Shown here: positions 25,079 to 34,395 of the stretch, in pieces
Position numbering within the stretch: the first letter of the stretch is position 1
Layout: each line of letters starts with the position of its first letter
DNA from: Antarctobacter heliothermus
Lineage (GTDB): Bacteria > Pseudomonadota > Alphaproteobacteria > Rhodobacterales > Rhodobacteraceae
Assembly: GCF_002237555.1 (NCBI RefSeq)
Contig: NZ_CP022540.1
Location: 3,415,001-3,479,000 of the forward strand
Length of the DNA: 64,000 nt
Direction: 5' to 3'
Position numbers and translations under genes: made by a program
The notes under the pieces: model-generated
The model's database searches: none
Told to the model about the DNA's origin: nothing
Seen by the model: the letters and a program-made list of their open reading frames with translations, nothing else

Positions 25079-28000
25079 ATGAAGATCGAAAGAAAGTTCA
25101 CCAAGGCAGGTCAGGACGCATACGCGGAGATCGATTTTGTCACCACCAAATCGGAAATCCGCAATCCCGACGGGACCACGGTCTTTGCCCTTGATGCGCT
25201 TGAAGTGCCCGCAGGCTGGAGCCAAGTGGCCAGCGATGTGATCGCCCAGAAATACTTCCGCAAGGCGGGTGTTCCGGTCGAACTCAAGCGCGTCGCCGAA
25301 GACGGCGTGCCAGAGTTCCTGTGGCGCTCGGTCCCTGCGGCCAAGGACACGCCCCGTACGGGTGAAACCAGCGCGCGTCAGGTGTTCGACCGTCTGGCCG
25401 GTGCGTGGACCTATTGGGGCTGGAAGGGTGGCTATTTCACCACCGAGGAAGACGCGCAGGCGTATTTCGACGAAATGCGCGTGATGCTGGCCACGCAGAT
25501 GGCCGCGCCGAACTCTCCTCAGTGGTTCAACACCGGCCTGCACTGGGCCTATGGCATCGATGGCCCCGGTCAGGGCCACTATTATGTCGACTACAAGTCC
25601 GGCAAGCTGACCAAGTCCAAATCGGCGTATGAGCACCCGCAGCCGCACGCCTGCTTTATCCAGTCGGTCAAGGATGATCTGGTCGGCGATGGCGGCATCA
25701 TGGATCTCTGGGTGCGTGAGGCGCGCCTGTTCAAATACGGTTCCGGCACCGGCACCAACTTTTCCTCGCTGCGCGCCGCCAACGAACCGCTGTCGGGTGG
25801 CGGCAAGTCGTCCGGCCTGATGGGCTTCCTCAAGATCGGTGACCGCGCAGCGGGCGCGATCAAATCCGGCGGCACCACGCGCCGCGCCGCCAAGATGGTG
25901 ATCTGCGATGCCGACCACCCGGATATCGAGGAATTCATCAACTGGAAGGTCAAGGAAGAGCAGAAGGTCGCCAGCATCGTCGCCGGCTCCAAAATGCACG
26001 AGAAGATGCTGAACGGCATTTTCGAGGCGATCCGCACATGGGACGGCACCGAAGAGGGCGCCTATGACCCCAAGGAAAACGACGCGCTGAAAAAGGCGAT
26101 CCGCGCTGCCAAGCAGTCGATGATCCCCGAGACCTACATCAAGCGCGTGTTGGACTACGCCAAGCAGGGCTATGCCAGCATCGAATTCCCGACCTATGAC
26201 ACCGACTGGGATTCTGAGGCCTATGCCAGCGTGTCTGGTCAGAACTCGAACAACTCGATCCGCGTCACCGATGCCTTTCTCAAGGCGGTCCGCGAGGACA
26301 AGCCGTGGGAACTGATCCGCCGCACCGACGGTGCTGTGGCCAAGACCATCAAGGCGCGCGATCTGTGGGAACAGGTGGGCCACGCGGCTTGGTCCTGTGC
26401 CGATCCGGGTATTCAGTTCCACGACACGGTCAACGCATGGCACACCTGCCCGGCGGACGGTGAGATCCGTGGATCCAACCCCTGCTCGGAATACATGTTC
26501 CTTGACGACACCGCCTGTAACCTGGCGTCGATGAACCTGCTGACCTTCCTGCACGACGGCAAGTTCGACGCCGAGGGCTATATCCACGCCACGCGCCTTT
26601 GGACGCTGACGCTGGAAATCTCTGTGACCATGGCACAGTTCCCGTCCAAGGAAATCGCACAGCGCAGCTATGACTTCCGCACGTTGGGCCTTGGCTATGC
26701 CAACATCGGCGGGCTGCTGATGAACATGGGCTTTGGCTATGACAGCGACGAGGGCCGTGCCCTCTGCGGTGCGCTGAGCGCGATCATGACCGGCACCTCC
26801 TATGCAACCAGCGCCGAAATTGCCGGTGAACTGGGCGCATTCCCGGGCTACGCTGGCAACCGCGACCACATGCTGCGCGTCATCCGCAACCACCGCAACG
26901 CCGCCTATGGCGCGACCGAAGGGTACGAAGACCTTGCGGTCAAGCCGGTGCCGCTGGATCTGGTGAACTGCCCGGATGAGACGCTGGTTCACCTGTCCAT
27001 GTCCGCATGGGACGAGGCGCTGAGCCTTGGTGAAAAGAACGGCTATCGCAATGCGCAGGTCTCTGTCATCGCGCCGACCGGCACCATCGGTCTGGTCATG
27101 GATTGCGACACCACCGGCATCGAGCCCGACTTTGCGCTGGTGAAGTTCAAAAAGCTCGCCGGTGGCGGTTACTTCAAGATCATCAACCAGTCGGTGCCCG
27201 GCGCGCTGGAGCATCTCGGCTACAGCTCCAGCCAGATCGAAGAGATCATCTCTTACGCTGTCGGCCATCAGACACTGGGCAATGCGCCCGGCATCAACCA
27301 CTCGGCGCTGATCGGCCATGGCTTTGGCCCGGCGCAGATCGAAAAGATCGAAAGCGCGCTGCCGTCTGCCTTTGATATCCGGTTCGTGTTCAACCAGTGG
27401 ACGCTGGGTGAGGAATTCTGCCGCGACGTTCTGGGAATTCCGGCGGACAAGCTGACCGATCCCAGCTTTGACCTGCTGCGCCACCTTGGGTTCACCAAGG
27501 CCGACGTCGAGGCCGCGAATGACCACGTCTGTGGCACCATGACCCTCGAAGGGGCGCCGCATCTTAAGGACGAACATCTGAGCGTCTTTGACTGCGCCAA
27601 CCCCTGCGGCAAAAAGGGCAAGCGCTATCTCAGCGTCGAAAGCCACATCCACATGATGGCAGCGGCGCAGTCGTTCATCTCTGGCGCGATCTCCAAGACG
27701 ATCAACATGGCGAACGACGCCACGATCGAGGATTGCCAGAAGGCCTATGAACTGTCGTGGTCGCTGGGGGTCAAGGCGAACGCGCTGTACCGTGACGGAT
27801 CGAAACTGTCGCAGCCGCTGGCCGCAGCCCTTGTCGAAGATGACGATGAGGCGGCAGAGATCCTCGAATCCGGTAATCATACCGAAAAGGCCCAGGTTCT
27901 TGCCGAAAAGATCGTCGAAAAGGTGGTCATCAAGGAGATCGCCAAATCGCAGCGCTCCAAGATGCCGGAACGTCGCAAGGGCTATACTCAAAAAGCCATC

Positions 28001-28741
28001 GTTGGCGGCCACAAGGTCTACCTGCGTACGGGTGAATATCAGGACGGCAACCTTGGCGAGATCTTTATCGACATGCACAAGGAAGGCGCTGGCTTCCGTG
28101 CGATGATGAACAACTTTGCCATCGCCGTGTCGGTGGGTCTGCAATACGGCGTGCCGCTGGAGGAGTTTGTCGACGCCTTCACCTTCACCAAGTTTGAACC
28201 GGCAGGCATGGTGCAGGGCAACGACAGTATCAAGAACGCGACCTCGATCCTTGACTACATCTTCCGCGAACTGGCGGTCAGCTATCTGGACCGTACTGAT
28301 CTGGCGCATGTGAAACCCGAAGGCGCGTCCTTTGACGACATCGGCCGGGGTGAGGAAGAAGGGGTTTCCAACCTCAAGGAACTGTCGGAAACCGCTGCGA
28401 CCCGGTCGCTGGAAGTGCTGAAACAGATCAGCTCGACCGGCTACCTGCGCAAGCGGATGCCGCAGGAACTGGTGGTGCTGCAAGGCGGTCAGGCGACCGT
28501 CGCGCTGGAGGCCGGAACCGACGCGGAACAGGTGCTGCGCACGCTGGTGCCCGCCACAGCGGCCGGCCCCAAGACCAGCGGATCGGCCACGTCGACGATC
28601 GCGATCAACACCGCCGTGACCCGCGCCAAGATGCAGGGCTACGAGGGTGAGGCCTGCAACGAGTGCGGCAACTACACGCTGGTGCGCAACGGCACCTGCA
28701 TGAAGTGCAACACTTGCGGCGGCACGAGTGGGTGTAGCTAA
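25079..28741 (+). CDS. nrdJ: Vitamin B12-dependent (class II) ribonucleotide reductase
   Basis: A 1220-residue adenosylcobalamin-dependent enzyme that reduces ribonucleotides to deoxyribonucleotides. Visible: [17 protein letters not shown] and [16 protein letters not shown] (residues ~185-245), [38 protein letters not shown] with the active-site Cys region near residue 470, [19 protein letters not shown] near 655, and a C-terminal zinc-finger-like tail ([19 protein letters not shown]...CGGTSGC) that carries the redox cysteines. Domain order and length fit the long NrdJ of Rhodobacteraceae. The ATG has a weak GGGG upstream. The stop overlaps the next ATG (TAATG), which is unusual because nrdJ is normally monocistronic. 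Confidence 0.97.
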   Translation: MKIERKFTKAGQDAYAEIDFVTTKSEIRNPDGTTVFALDALEVPAGWSQVASDVIAQKYFRKAGVPVELKRVAEDGVPEFLWRSVPAAKDTPRTGETSARQVFDRLAGAWTYWGWKGGYFTTEEDAQAYFDEMRVMLATQMAAPNSPQWFNTGLHWAYGIDGPGQGHYYVDYKSGKLTKSKSAYEHPQPHACFIQSVKDDLVGDGGIMDLWVREARLFKYGSGTGTNFSSLRAANEPLSGGGKSSGLMGFLKIGDRAAGAIKSGGTTRRAAKMVICDADHPDIEEFINWKVKEEQKVASIVAGSKMHEKMLNGIFEAIRTWDGTEEGAYDPKENDALKKAIRAAKQSMIPETYIKRVLDYAKQGYASIEFPTYDTDWDSEAYASVSGQNSNNSIRVTDAFLKAVREDKPWELIRRTDGAVAKTIKARDLWEQVGHAAWSCADPGIQFHDTVNAWHTCPADGEIRGSNPCSEYMFLDDTACNLASMNLLTFLHDGKFDAEGYIHATRLWTLTLEISVTMAQFPSKEIAQRSYDFRTLGLGYANIGGLLMNMGFGYDSDEGRALCGALSAIMTGTSYATSAEIAGELGAFPGYAGNRDHMLRVIRNHRNAAYGATEGYEDLAVKPVPLDLVNCPDETLVHLSMSAWDEALSLGEKNGYRNAQVSVIAPTGTIGLVMDCDTTGIEPDFALVKFKKLAGGGYFKIINQSVPGALEHLGYSSSQIEEIISYAVGHQTLGNAPGINHSALIGHGFGPAQIEKIESALPSAFDIRFVFNQWTLGEEFCRDVLGIPADKLTDPSFDLLRHLGFTKADVEAANDHVCGTMTLEGAPHLKDEHLSVFDCANPCGKKGKRYLSVESHIHMMAAAQSFISGAISKTINMANDATIEDCQKAYELSWSLGVKANALYRDGSKLSQPLAAALVEDDDEAAEILESGNHTEKAQVLAEKIVEKVVIKEIAKSQRSKMPERRKGYTQKAIVGGHKVYLRTGEYQDGNLGEIFIDMHKEGAGFRAMMNNFAIAVSVGLQYGVPLEEFVDAFTFTKFEPAGMVQGNDSIKNATSILDYIFRELAVSYLDRTDLAHVKPEGASFDDIGRGEEEGVSNLKELSETAATRSLEVLKQISSTGYLRKRMPQELVVLQGGQATVALEAGTDAEQVLRTLVPATAAGPKTSGSATSTIAINTAVTRAKMQGYEGEACNECGNYTLVRNGTCMKCNTCGGTSGCS

Positions 28742-29001
28742 TGGTCGAGTTCATTTTTCTGACGTTGGGTGGTTGGGCACTTGTGAAAGCAATTGATTTT
28801 CTCTGGCTGTGGCTAAGAAAGGCAATCGGATCTTTCCCCCGAATGATCCCTTTCGTGTTGGTGCGAAAAGAGAAAATCGCTGATCTCAACCAAAAGGCTC
28901 GATGCTTGGAATTGCTGAGTGCCGCTTATGATCAACTTCCTGTCGATATGCAGAAAGGACAGGTGCCCACCATGGAGGAGGAGAAACCATGGCGGCATTA
29001 A
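28741..29001 (+). CDS. 86-residue protein with one membrane helix
   Basis: Starts on the last base of nrdJ (TAATG). An N-terminal hydrophobic segment ([20 protein letters not shown]) is followed by a charged cytoplasmic tail (RKEKIADLNQKARCLELLS) ending in PTMEEEKPWRH. I recognise no family. Codon use is visibly A+T-richer than nrdJ. Its last 13 bases overlap the start of the ImmA/IrrE peptidase gene, so the two form a tight pair, both translationally coupled to nrdJ. Whether it is a partner of the peptidase is open. Confidence 0.6.
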   Translation: MVEFIFLTLGGWALVKAIDFLWLWLRKAIGSFPRMIPFVLVRKEKIADLNQKARCLELLSAAYDQLPVDMQKGQVPTMEEEKPWRH

Positions 29002-29525
29002 ACTTCAAGACCGATACGCGCATTGAGAATGGCGAGCGTGAGCTTTTACGGGATTTTTGCAGCGAGCTAGGCGGCAACATCGTGGAACTTGCGAGGGCGA
29101 TGGGAGTGAAGGTCTTCTCTGAAGAACTATGGCCTTACGAAAGTGGGTACCTCGAATACGCCCCAACTTGCGGGAGCTTGTCGAATTATAGAATTGTCAT
29201 CAACTCTCGTCACAAACCAGAACGACAACGCTTCACAGTTGCACATGAACTGGCGCATTTCCTGCTCCATCGGGACAAAAGCGACTTCGTGGTCCGATGT
29301 GAAACAAGGCACAGAAGCGATGACTACTTCGAATACATGCTGGATCCAGGCGAGCCGCTAAAAGAACGTGAAGCCAATGCTATGGCTGCTGCAATACTGT
29401 TGCCTCCAAACCTCTTTGTTCCAGCGTTCCAACGGTTGAACGGGGATCTGTGCAGAGTGGCTGCACTGTTCGAAGTTTCTGTTCCGGCTGTTCAAAAAAG
29501 AGCCAAGGAGTTGGGCTGTAGCTGA
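28989..29525 (+). CDS. ImmA/IrrE family metallopeptidase
   Basis: A 178-residue zinc peptidase of the ImmA/IrrE (COG2856) type. The catalytic HExxH is in FTVAHELAHFLLH (His86, Glu87, His90), and a third acidic ligand is likely the Glu in EREANAMAAAILLP near residue 125. The C-terminal helices (LCRVAALFEVSVPAVQKRAKEL) form a helix-turn-helix-like end. Family members cleave repressor proteins (phage cI-like, DdrO), freeing SOS-like or mobile-element responses; the N-terminal HTH of RadA/IrrE fusions is absent. The GGAGGAGA before the ATG lies in the upstream gene. No cognate repressor gene is visible nearby. A+T-richer codons suggest transfer. Confidence 0.85.
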   Translation: MAALNFKTDTRIENGERELLRDFCSELGGNIVELARAMGVKVFSEELWPYESGYLEYAPTCGSLSNYRIVINSRHKPERQRFTVAHELAHFLLHRDKSDFVVRCETRHRSDDYFEYMLDPGEPLKEREANAMAAAILLPPNLFVPAFQRLNGDLCRVAALFEVSVPAVQKRAKELGCS

Positions 29526-29531
29526 GATTGC

Positions 29532-29775
29532 GGGGCAGGGCGCACGCGTCCTGTCCCCTGAGACACCCCTTGGGGGGGTGATGCGGGACCCGTTGCCAGG
29601 GGCCCGCGTGGTTAGGGTGGCATATGGGAGTCCCGTCCCGCCATCCGGTCCAGGGGTCGGTGCGCCGACCCCAGACGCCGACAAGGCCGCAGGCAAAACA
29701 AAAACCCCGGGCGGTGAACAGAAAGAGTCTTGTCAGCGAACCTCAGAGCGTCCTTCCCCAGGGCGCTCTTTTTTT
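29532..29775 (+). ncRNA. Structured GC-rich stretch ending in a terminator; candidate RNA
   Basis: Directly after the ImmA/IrrE gene come several nested inverted repeats: GGGGCAGG/CCTGTCCCC (29532-29558), CACCCC/GGGGTG (29564-29580) and more GC-rich pairs up to 29690. A strong intrinsic terminator closes it at 29745-29775. No protein family fits either strand, although an open frame exists (29578-29850) that looks compositionally driven. It does not match tmRNA, RNase P, 6S or SRP RNA signatures. It could be a stable RNA or the 3' UTR of the nrdJ operon. Confidence 0.35.
29745..29775 (+). terminator. Intrinsic terminator with a T-run
   Basis: AGAGCGTCC (29745-29753) pairs with GGGCGCTCT (29761-29769; one G-U) around a 7-base loop, followed by seven Ts. 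It is the likely end of the nrdJ-ImmA/IrrE transcript or of the candidate RNA before it. Confidence 0.8.
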
Positions 29776-30075
29776 GTGGCTCAGGCCGACTCGATTATTG
29801 TCCGGTCAACCGGTTGTTTGCGTTTAACGACTCGCCGATTGGTTCCCTGAGATCGTCGTTCCCAAGGCAGTTCGGCGGTGCCGCGCCAAAGCGTGGGGGT
29901 GGCAGGCGCGGCTTCTCGCGCGGCGGATTTCTCCGGCCTTGCTCCGCTGATGGCAGGGGACAATTCCGGCAAGCCTTCGCGCGAAATGGCCCCCCCGCCG
30001 ACAGAGGGATGCAGAGGGCGAAAATCACCGCCATGTCTTGGGTACTTTCAACCCACCACTCATGGAGGAAAGATC
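29776..30075. other. Intergenic DNA before the EF-hand gene
   Basis: About 300 bases after the terminator with no recognisable gene. It contains the promoter region of the EF-hand protein and no conspicuous repeat. Confidence 0.5.
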
Positions 30076-30321
30076 ATGAAAGCGACACTCTTCACCACGG
30101 CAACCATTGCCCTTCTGTCCCTGCCGGCCTTTGCGCAGGACATGGCCGGACCGGACACGGACGGCGACGGCCTTGTCACTCTGATGGAGGCACAGACCGC
30201 CTATCCGGATCTGTCGCAGGACGACTTTGACGAAGCGGACGCCAATGCGGACGGGTTCCTTGATGGCGATGAGTTGCAGGCAGCCATGGACAGCGGCCTG
30301 ATCCCGGCCACAGAAGGCTGA
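30076..30321 (+). CDS. Small exported EF-hand protein
   Basis: An 81-residue protein with a signal peptide (MKATLFTTATIALLSLPAFA, cleaved before QD) and two EF-hand calcium loops: DTDGDGLVTLMEA near residue 28 and DANADGFLDGDEL near residue 54. Both keep the Asp/Asn/Gly pattern of Ca2+ ligands. It acts in the periplasm or outside the cell as a calcium buffer or sensor; the partner is unknown. GGAGGA lies 6 bases before the ATG. Small EF-hand proteins of this kind are common in Roseobacter genomes. Confidence 0.85.
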   Translation: MKATLFTTATIALLSLPAFAQDMAGPDTDGDGLVTLMEAQTAYPDLSQDDFDEADANADGFLDGDELQAAMDSGLIPATEG

Positions 30322-30429
30322 TCACGCTGATTGAGTGCCTCGCTGCCCTTTAGGGTGGCGCGGCATCTGCCTTGGGCGGGCGGTCCGGTCCCCACCGTGC
30401 CCGCCCGGGGCCATGACACGCTAAGATCA

Positions 30430-31965
30430 TTAGCGGAATTCGATCCGGCAGTTCACCAGTTCGCCAAAGATCGTGCGCTGGCAGACGCGGACTCGCTGTC
30501 CCTGTGGTTCGGGCGCCGGGGCCGGGGCCTGATTGACCGGACGATTGAACACCGGCGCAGGGGCGTTCTGCACGCGCTGCTGTTCGGCCTCTTCCCTGCG
30601 CTTTTCCTCAAGGAAGTCAGAGTATTGCACCTCACTCTGGCGCACCAGAACGTCGCGTTGCGCGGCATCCAGAAAGCTGGTCTCGTCAAAGCCGTTGCTC
30701 GCCTGCCAGTCGCGGATTGCCTGCCGCGAGCCGGGGCCAAAGATGCCGTCTGCGCCGCGTGTGTCAAAGCCCAAGAGCGTCAGCCGGTTCTGGATTTCCT
30801 GACGGTCGTCAAACCGCAGATCCATCAAGGCCTCAGTGCCGGGGGTGGTGCGGGGCAGATCGCCGACCGCATCCACGATGATTGACGCGCTGGCATCCGC
30901 CGCCGCCATCTTGCGTGCCTCTTGCAGGGTCTGGTCCTCTGGGATCAGCTTCCAGAAATCGCGGAACGGAAAGGCGCGCCATTCCTCTGCCACCAGTTTG
31001 ACGTGGACCTCACGCAGGCGCGGGTTGCCGCCGGTGGTCCAATCCTTGCTCATCCGCAACTTGATCGACGCGGCCGGATCATCGGTGGTTGCTGCGGCAG
31101 AGGTCAGTTCCACCTGACAGCCAATCCACGACGGTACGCCGTCGACGATAGCCTCAACCAGATAGGTGGCCTTGCGGTGCGCCGAAGCGCCGCTTTCGCG
31201 CAGGACGCGGTGATCATAGACGGATTGATCCGGGCGCGAGGTTTCGGGATCGAAATCGGCGTTTTCGCGGATGCAGGCGCGTGTCACCATCTGGTCGCCC
31301 AGACTGCTGGGGGCCTCGAACCCCTCGAGCCGCAGACCCAACGCGCGCGCCTCGTCGACGCGGTCGACGTACAGGATGTCACTGTCCTGCAGCGCCATGA
31401 CCTGCGCCGCAAACCCTGCCGACATCTGGAACTTGTCCATGCGGGCGGTGATCTCACTGGCGGACTTCAGCGCGGCGTCCATCGCGGTCAGCGCCTCGCC
31501 ATCGGCGTATTGGCTGGCGTCCAGCACCCGGGCCAGCGATCCGAATCCCAATTCGGCGTTCAGATGTAGACTCTTGTTCGGTTCGGGCTCGCGGCCTGTG
31601 CCGGGTGTGCTGCCGCCCAGAAAGGCAAACGCGCAGGAATTCAGGCAGGCCGCGCCATCATCGACTGCCGTGGGAATGCCGCGATCATAGAGGTGATCGG
31701 CTATCCGGATCGCCTCTGAGAAAGAGCCGCCTGAGCTGTCCAGACACAGGGGCCGCGTGCCACTGGCAAAACTGCGCGTGTCCAGCGCACGGATCTTGTC
31801 CAGATCACCGGCGGCGATCTCACCCGTCAGGGTTGCGGCACAGTCAAAGTGTTTGCCGGTTGTCGTCACGATGTCACCCGCCATGGCAGGAACTGGCCCA
31901 AGGGCCGCGCCGCACAGCAGCGCGGGCAGGATGGATCGGCGTATTGGGGCAGCTGGCATCTTCAC
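30430..31965 (-). CDS. Exported protein: ClpP-like domain plus peptidoglycan-binding domain
   Basis: A 511-residue periplasmic protein. A signal peptide (PALLCGAALGPVPAMA, end near residue 28) is followed by a COG3904-type ClpP/crotonase-like domain (CLDSSGGSFSEAIRIADHLY, GAACLNSCAFAFLGG). A long unassigned middle comes next, then a peptidoglycan-binding repeat (IQNRLTLLGFDTRGADGIFG, residues ~395-425) and a coiled, Gln/Glu-rich C-terminus ending in CRIEFR. In ClpP relatives the catalytic Ser lies after GG; here C-A-F-A-F follows, so peptidase activity is uncertain. It may sense or process envelope proteins. Confidence 0.75.
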   Translation of the reverse strand: MKMPAAPIRRSILPALLCGAALGPVPAMAGDIVTTTGKHFDCAATLTGEIAAGDLDKIRALDTRSFASGTRPLCLDSSGGSFSEAIRIADHLYDRGIPTAVDDGAACLNSCAFAFLGGSTPGTGREPEPNKSLHLNAELGFGSLARVLDASQYADGEALTAMDAALKSASEITARMDKFQMSAGFAAQVMALQDSDILYVDRVDEARALGLRLEGFEAPSSLGDQMVTRACIRENADFDPETSRPDQSVYDHRVLRESGASAHRKATYLVEAIVDGVPSWIGCQVELTSAAATTDDPAASIKLRMSKDWTTGGNPRLREVHVKLVAEEWRAFPFRDFWKLIPEDQTLQEARKMAAADASASIIVDAVGDLPRTTPGTEALMDLRFDDRQEIQNRLTLLGFDTRGADGIFGPGSRQAIRDWQASNGFDETSFLDAAQRDVLVRQSEVQYSDFLEEKRREEAEQQRVQNAPAPVFNRPVNQAPAPAPEPQGQRVRVCQRTIFGELVNCRIEFR

Positions 31966-32255
31966 TCTCCATACCTGTCAGCAGAACGACACAGAGACTC
32001 ATAGCCCGTTGCGGCCTGTGATCAAAGCATGAGCCGGGCGGTTCGGTCCGTGTGCGGTAGCGGTGCAACCCTTTTCGGGTGCGCTGTTGGCGCATACAGG
32101 CACTCACGCGCCCAACCCGCGGCCCCGTCCCGGGCCTGATCCGGGACCTCTCACCGGCTAGCCGGGGCGTGGATCAGAACCCTGATCAAGATGAGGAACG
32201 TGCCGTAAATACCAGAACGTATTGAACTATATCGGATGCTGCCTTGGTCGAAAGG
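31966..32255. other. Intergenic region between two minus-strand genes with palindromic repeats
   Basis: Nearly 290 bases lie between the exported-protein gene and the yitT-type gene. They hold the promoter of the exported-protein gene and a repeat-like block: GTCCCGG/CCGGGAC (32127-32147) and the perfect palindrome CCGGCTAGCCGG (32154-32165). No gene is evident. Confidence 0.5.
32127..32165. repeat. GC-rich palindromic element
   Basis: A 7-bp stem (GTCCCGG/CCGGGAC) with a 7-base loop is followed by the perfect 12-bp palindrome CCGGCTAGCCGG. The core GTCCCGGGCCTGATCCGGGAC resembles REP-type repeats common in alphaproteobacteria. Confidence 0.5.
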
Positions 32256-32876
32256 TCACGACCGCCCGACATATCGATCCCGCCTGTGGTTGATGATCAC
32301 CATCAGGTTCAGGATCACCGCCCCCAACAACGAGACTGCAACCACCTGCCAGTCAAAGATTGCCATCGCCAAGGCGAACACGGCCAGATCGAATCCCAAT
32401 TGCACTGCCCCGGCCGGAATCCCCCGGGTGTCCTGCAACCACAGCGCAACAACGCCCACGCCGCCCAACGTCGCCCCATGGCGAAACAGCACGATCAGAC
32501 CCATCCCGGCCAGAACACCGAAGAGCACCGCGCTGACAGCCGGGTGCTGTGGGTCCAGTCGCACCAAATCTGGCAAAACTTCGGTCCAGGCCGACAGCAA
32601 TCCCACAGCGGCAAAGGTCTTGAGTGTGAACCGCCAGCCCATCTGTCGGATCGCCAACAGGTAGAACGGCAGGTTCAGCACAAAGAACACTGCGCCGAAG
32701 GACCAACCGCCCACATAACTGGCAATCAGCGACAGCCCCGCAATCTGGCCGGTGATCAGCCCGCTGGCCTTGAGAAACATCACCGCCAGCGCCATCAGGC
32801 TGGTGCCGACAAGCAGCCCAAGGGCATCTTCCCACAGGCTGTGGCGGTCGGCGGGGGGCAAGGAGAGCAGGGTCAT
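32256..32876 (-). CDS. YitT family membrane protein
   Basis: A 206-residue inner-membrane protein with about five hydrophobic segments. The YitT block LLVGTSLMALAVMFLKASGLITGQIAGLSLI is at residues 21-51, with YVGGWSFGAVFFVLNLPFYLL after it and FRHGATLGGVGVVALWLQDTRGIPAG near residue 130. YitT/DUF161 proteins are unassigned membrane proteins. The upstream gene (icd) lies 91 bases away and is probably separately transcribed. Confidence 0.85.
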   Translation of the reverse strand: MTLLSLPPADRHSLWEDALGLLVGTSLMALAVMFLKASGLITGQIAGLSLIASYVGGWSFGAVFFVLNLPFYLLAIRQMGWRFTLKTFAAVGLLSAWTEVLPDLVRLDPQHPAVSAVLFGVLAGMGLIVLFRHGATLGGVGVVALWLQDTRGIPAGAVQLGFDLAVFALAMAIFDWQVVAVSLLGAVILNLMVIINHRRDRYVGRS

Positions 32877-32966
32877 GGCATCCCGATGCGCCCAACGACG
32901 TCAATTTGGCAAGGGTCAGGGGCGCATATCGGATCTGCGCCCCCGGCAATGCCTGATAAAGTGGCG

Positions 32967-34181
32967 TCAGCCAGCCAGCGCCTTGTTCAGATTCTGGTCA
33001 ATCTTCTCAAGAAAGCCCATCGTGGTCAGCCAGCCCTGATCCGGCCCAACCAGCAACGCCAGATCCTTGGTCATGTAACCCGCTTCCACCGTCTCGACGA
33101 TCACCCGCTCCAACGTCTCTGCAAAGGCGCGCAAGGCCACGTTCTGGTCCAGCTTGGCGCGGTGCTTGAGCCCGCCGGTCCAAGCATAAATCGACGCGAC
33201 GGAGTTGGTCGAGGTCGACTGACCGTCCTGATGCTGACGATAGTGCCGGGTGACGGTGCCATGCGCGGCCTCTGCCTCGACGATCTTGCCGTCCGGGGTC
33301 ATCAACTGGCTGGTCATCATGCCAAGACTGCCAAAGCCCTGCGCCACGGTGTCGGACTGCACATCGCCATCGTAGTTCTTGCAGGCCCAGACGAATTTCC
33401 CGTTCCATTTCAGCGCGCAGGCGACCATGTCGTCGATCAGCCGGTGTTCGTACCAGATGCCCGCGTCCTTGAACTTCTCTGCAAACTCTGCCTCGTAGAT
33501 CTCTTGGAACAGATCCTTGAAGCGCCCGTCATAGGCTTTGAGAATGGTGTTCTTGGTCGACAGATACACCGGCCAGCCCAGGTTGAGACCGTAGTTCAAT
33601 GACGCCCGCGCAAAATCGCGGATCGAGTCGTCAAGGTTGTACATGCCCATGAAGACGCCTGCGGAGGGCGCGTCATAGACCACACGCTCAATCTCAGTCC
33701 CGTCATCGCCGACGAATTTCATCGTCAGTTGGCCCTTGCCGGGAAAAGTGAAATCGGTGGCCTTGTACTGGTCGCCAAAGGCGTGGCGGCCCACCACAAT
33801 GGGATCGGTCCAACCGGGCACAAGGCGCGGCACGTTGCGGCACAGGATGGGCTGGCGAAACACCACACCGCCCAGAATGTTGCGAATGGTCCCGTTGGGG
33901 CTGCGCCACATTTTTTTCAGGCCGAATTCCTCAACCCGTTGTTCGTCCGGGGTGATCGTGGCGCATTTCACCGCCACGCCGACCTCTTTGGTCTTTTCAG
34001 CGGCGTCGATGGTGATCTGGTCCTCGGTCCGGTCGCGTTCTTCGATGCCCAGATCGTAGTACAGCAGATCGATGTCGAGATAGGGCAGGATCAGCTTTTG
34101 CTTGATGAAATCCCACATGATGCGGGTCATTTCGTCCCCGTCCATTTCCACGATCGGGTTGTCGACCTTGATCTTTGTCAT
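32967..34181 (-). CDS. icd: NADP-dependent isocitrate dehydrogenase
   Basis: A 404-residue class II (eukaryotic-type) isocitrate dehydrogenase that makes 2-oxoglutarate and NADPH. Features: [56 protein letters not shown] (substrate Ser/Asn/Arg loop), [30 protein letters not shown] with the metal Asp residues, and [12 protein letters not shown] with the NADP-binding site. I choose the MTKIKVDNP start, not the upstream ATG that adds 13 residues. It is divergent from the chemoreceptor gene. Confidence 0.97.
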   Translation of the reverse strand: MTKIKVDNPIVEMDGDEMTRIMWDFIKQKLILPYLDIDLLYYDLGIEERDRTEDQITIDAAEKTKEVGVAVKCATITPDEQRVEEFGLKKMWRSPNGTIRNILGGVVFRQPILCRNVPRLVPGWTDPIVVGRHAFGDQYKATDFTFPGKGQLTMKFVGDDGTEIERVVYDAPSAGVFMGMYNLDDSIRDFARASLNYGLNLGWPVYLSTKNTILKAYDGRFKDLFQEIYEAEFAEKFKDAGIWYEHRLIDDMVACALKWNGKFVWACKNYDGDVQSDTVAQGFGSLGMMTSQLMTPDGKIVEAEAAHGTVTRHYRQHQDGQSTSTNSVASIYAWTGGLKHRAKLDQNVALRAFAETLERVIVETVEAGYMTKDLALLVGPDQGWLTTMGFLEKIDQNLNKALAG

Positions 34182-34395
34182 GATGCGCCCCTTCGGCTTT
34201 GGGTGACTCGTCCTTGTCATAGCGGTTTTCTGCGGGCGCGAGAATGCGGTATGCCAAAGTATACAAAAGTATCCATGGCTAGACCTGCCTCTGCGGCTCT
34301 CAAACGGTAACTGGTACTAAAATTTGAGCATTAATTCTTGAGTAAGGGGCGCGACGCTACCTCTGGGGCAGGGGACAAACCCGGAGTGTCGTTTC

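Noticed and set aside
24983..28483. Very long minus-strand open frame (over 1100 codons) antisense to nrdJ
   Set aside because: It lies entirely opposite nrdJ, which has clear motifs; the antisense reading is histidine- and valine-rich in the manner typical of GC-rich shadows.
29578..29850. Plus-strand frame GARVVRVAYGSPVPPSGPG...
   Set aside because: It spans the terminator hairpin and T-run and consists of Pro/Gly/Ser composition; more likely non-coding RNA or 3' UTR.
32256..33602. Plus-strand frame across yitT and icd
   Set aside because: It is opposite two genes with clear family motifs and has no recognisable domain.
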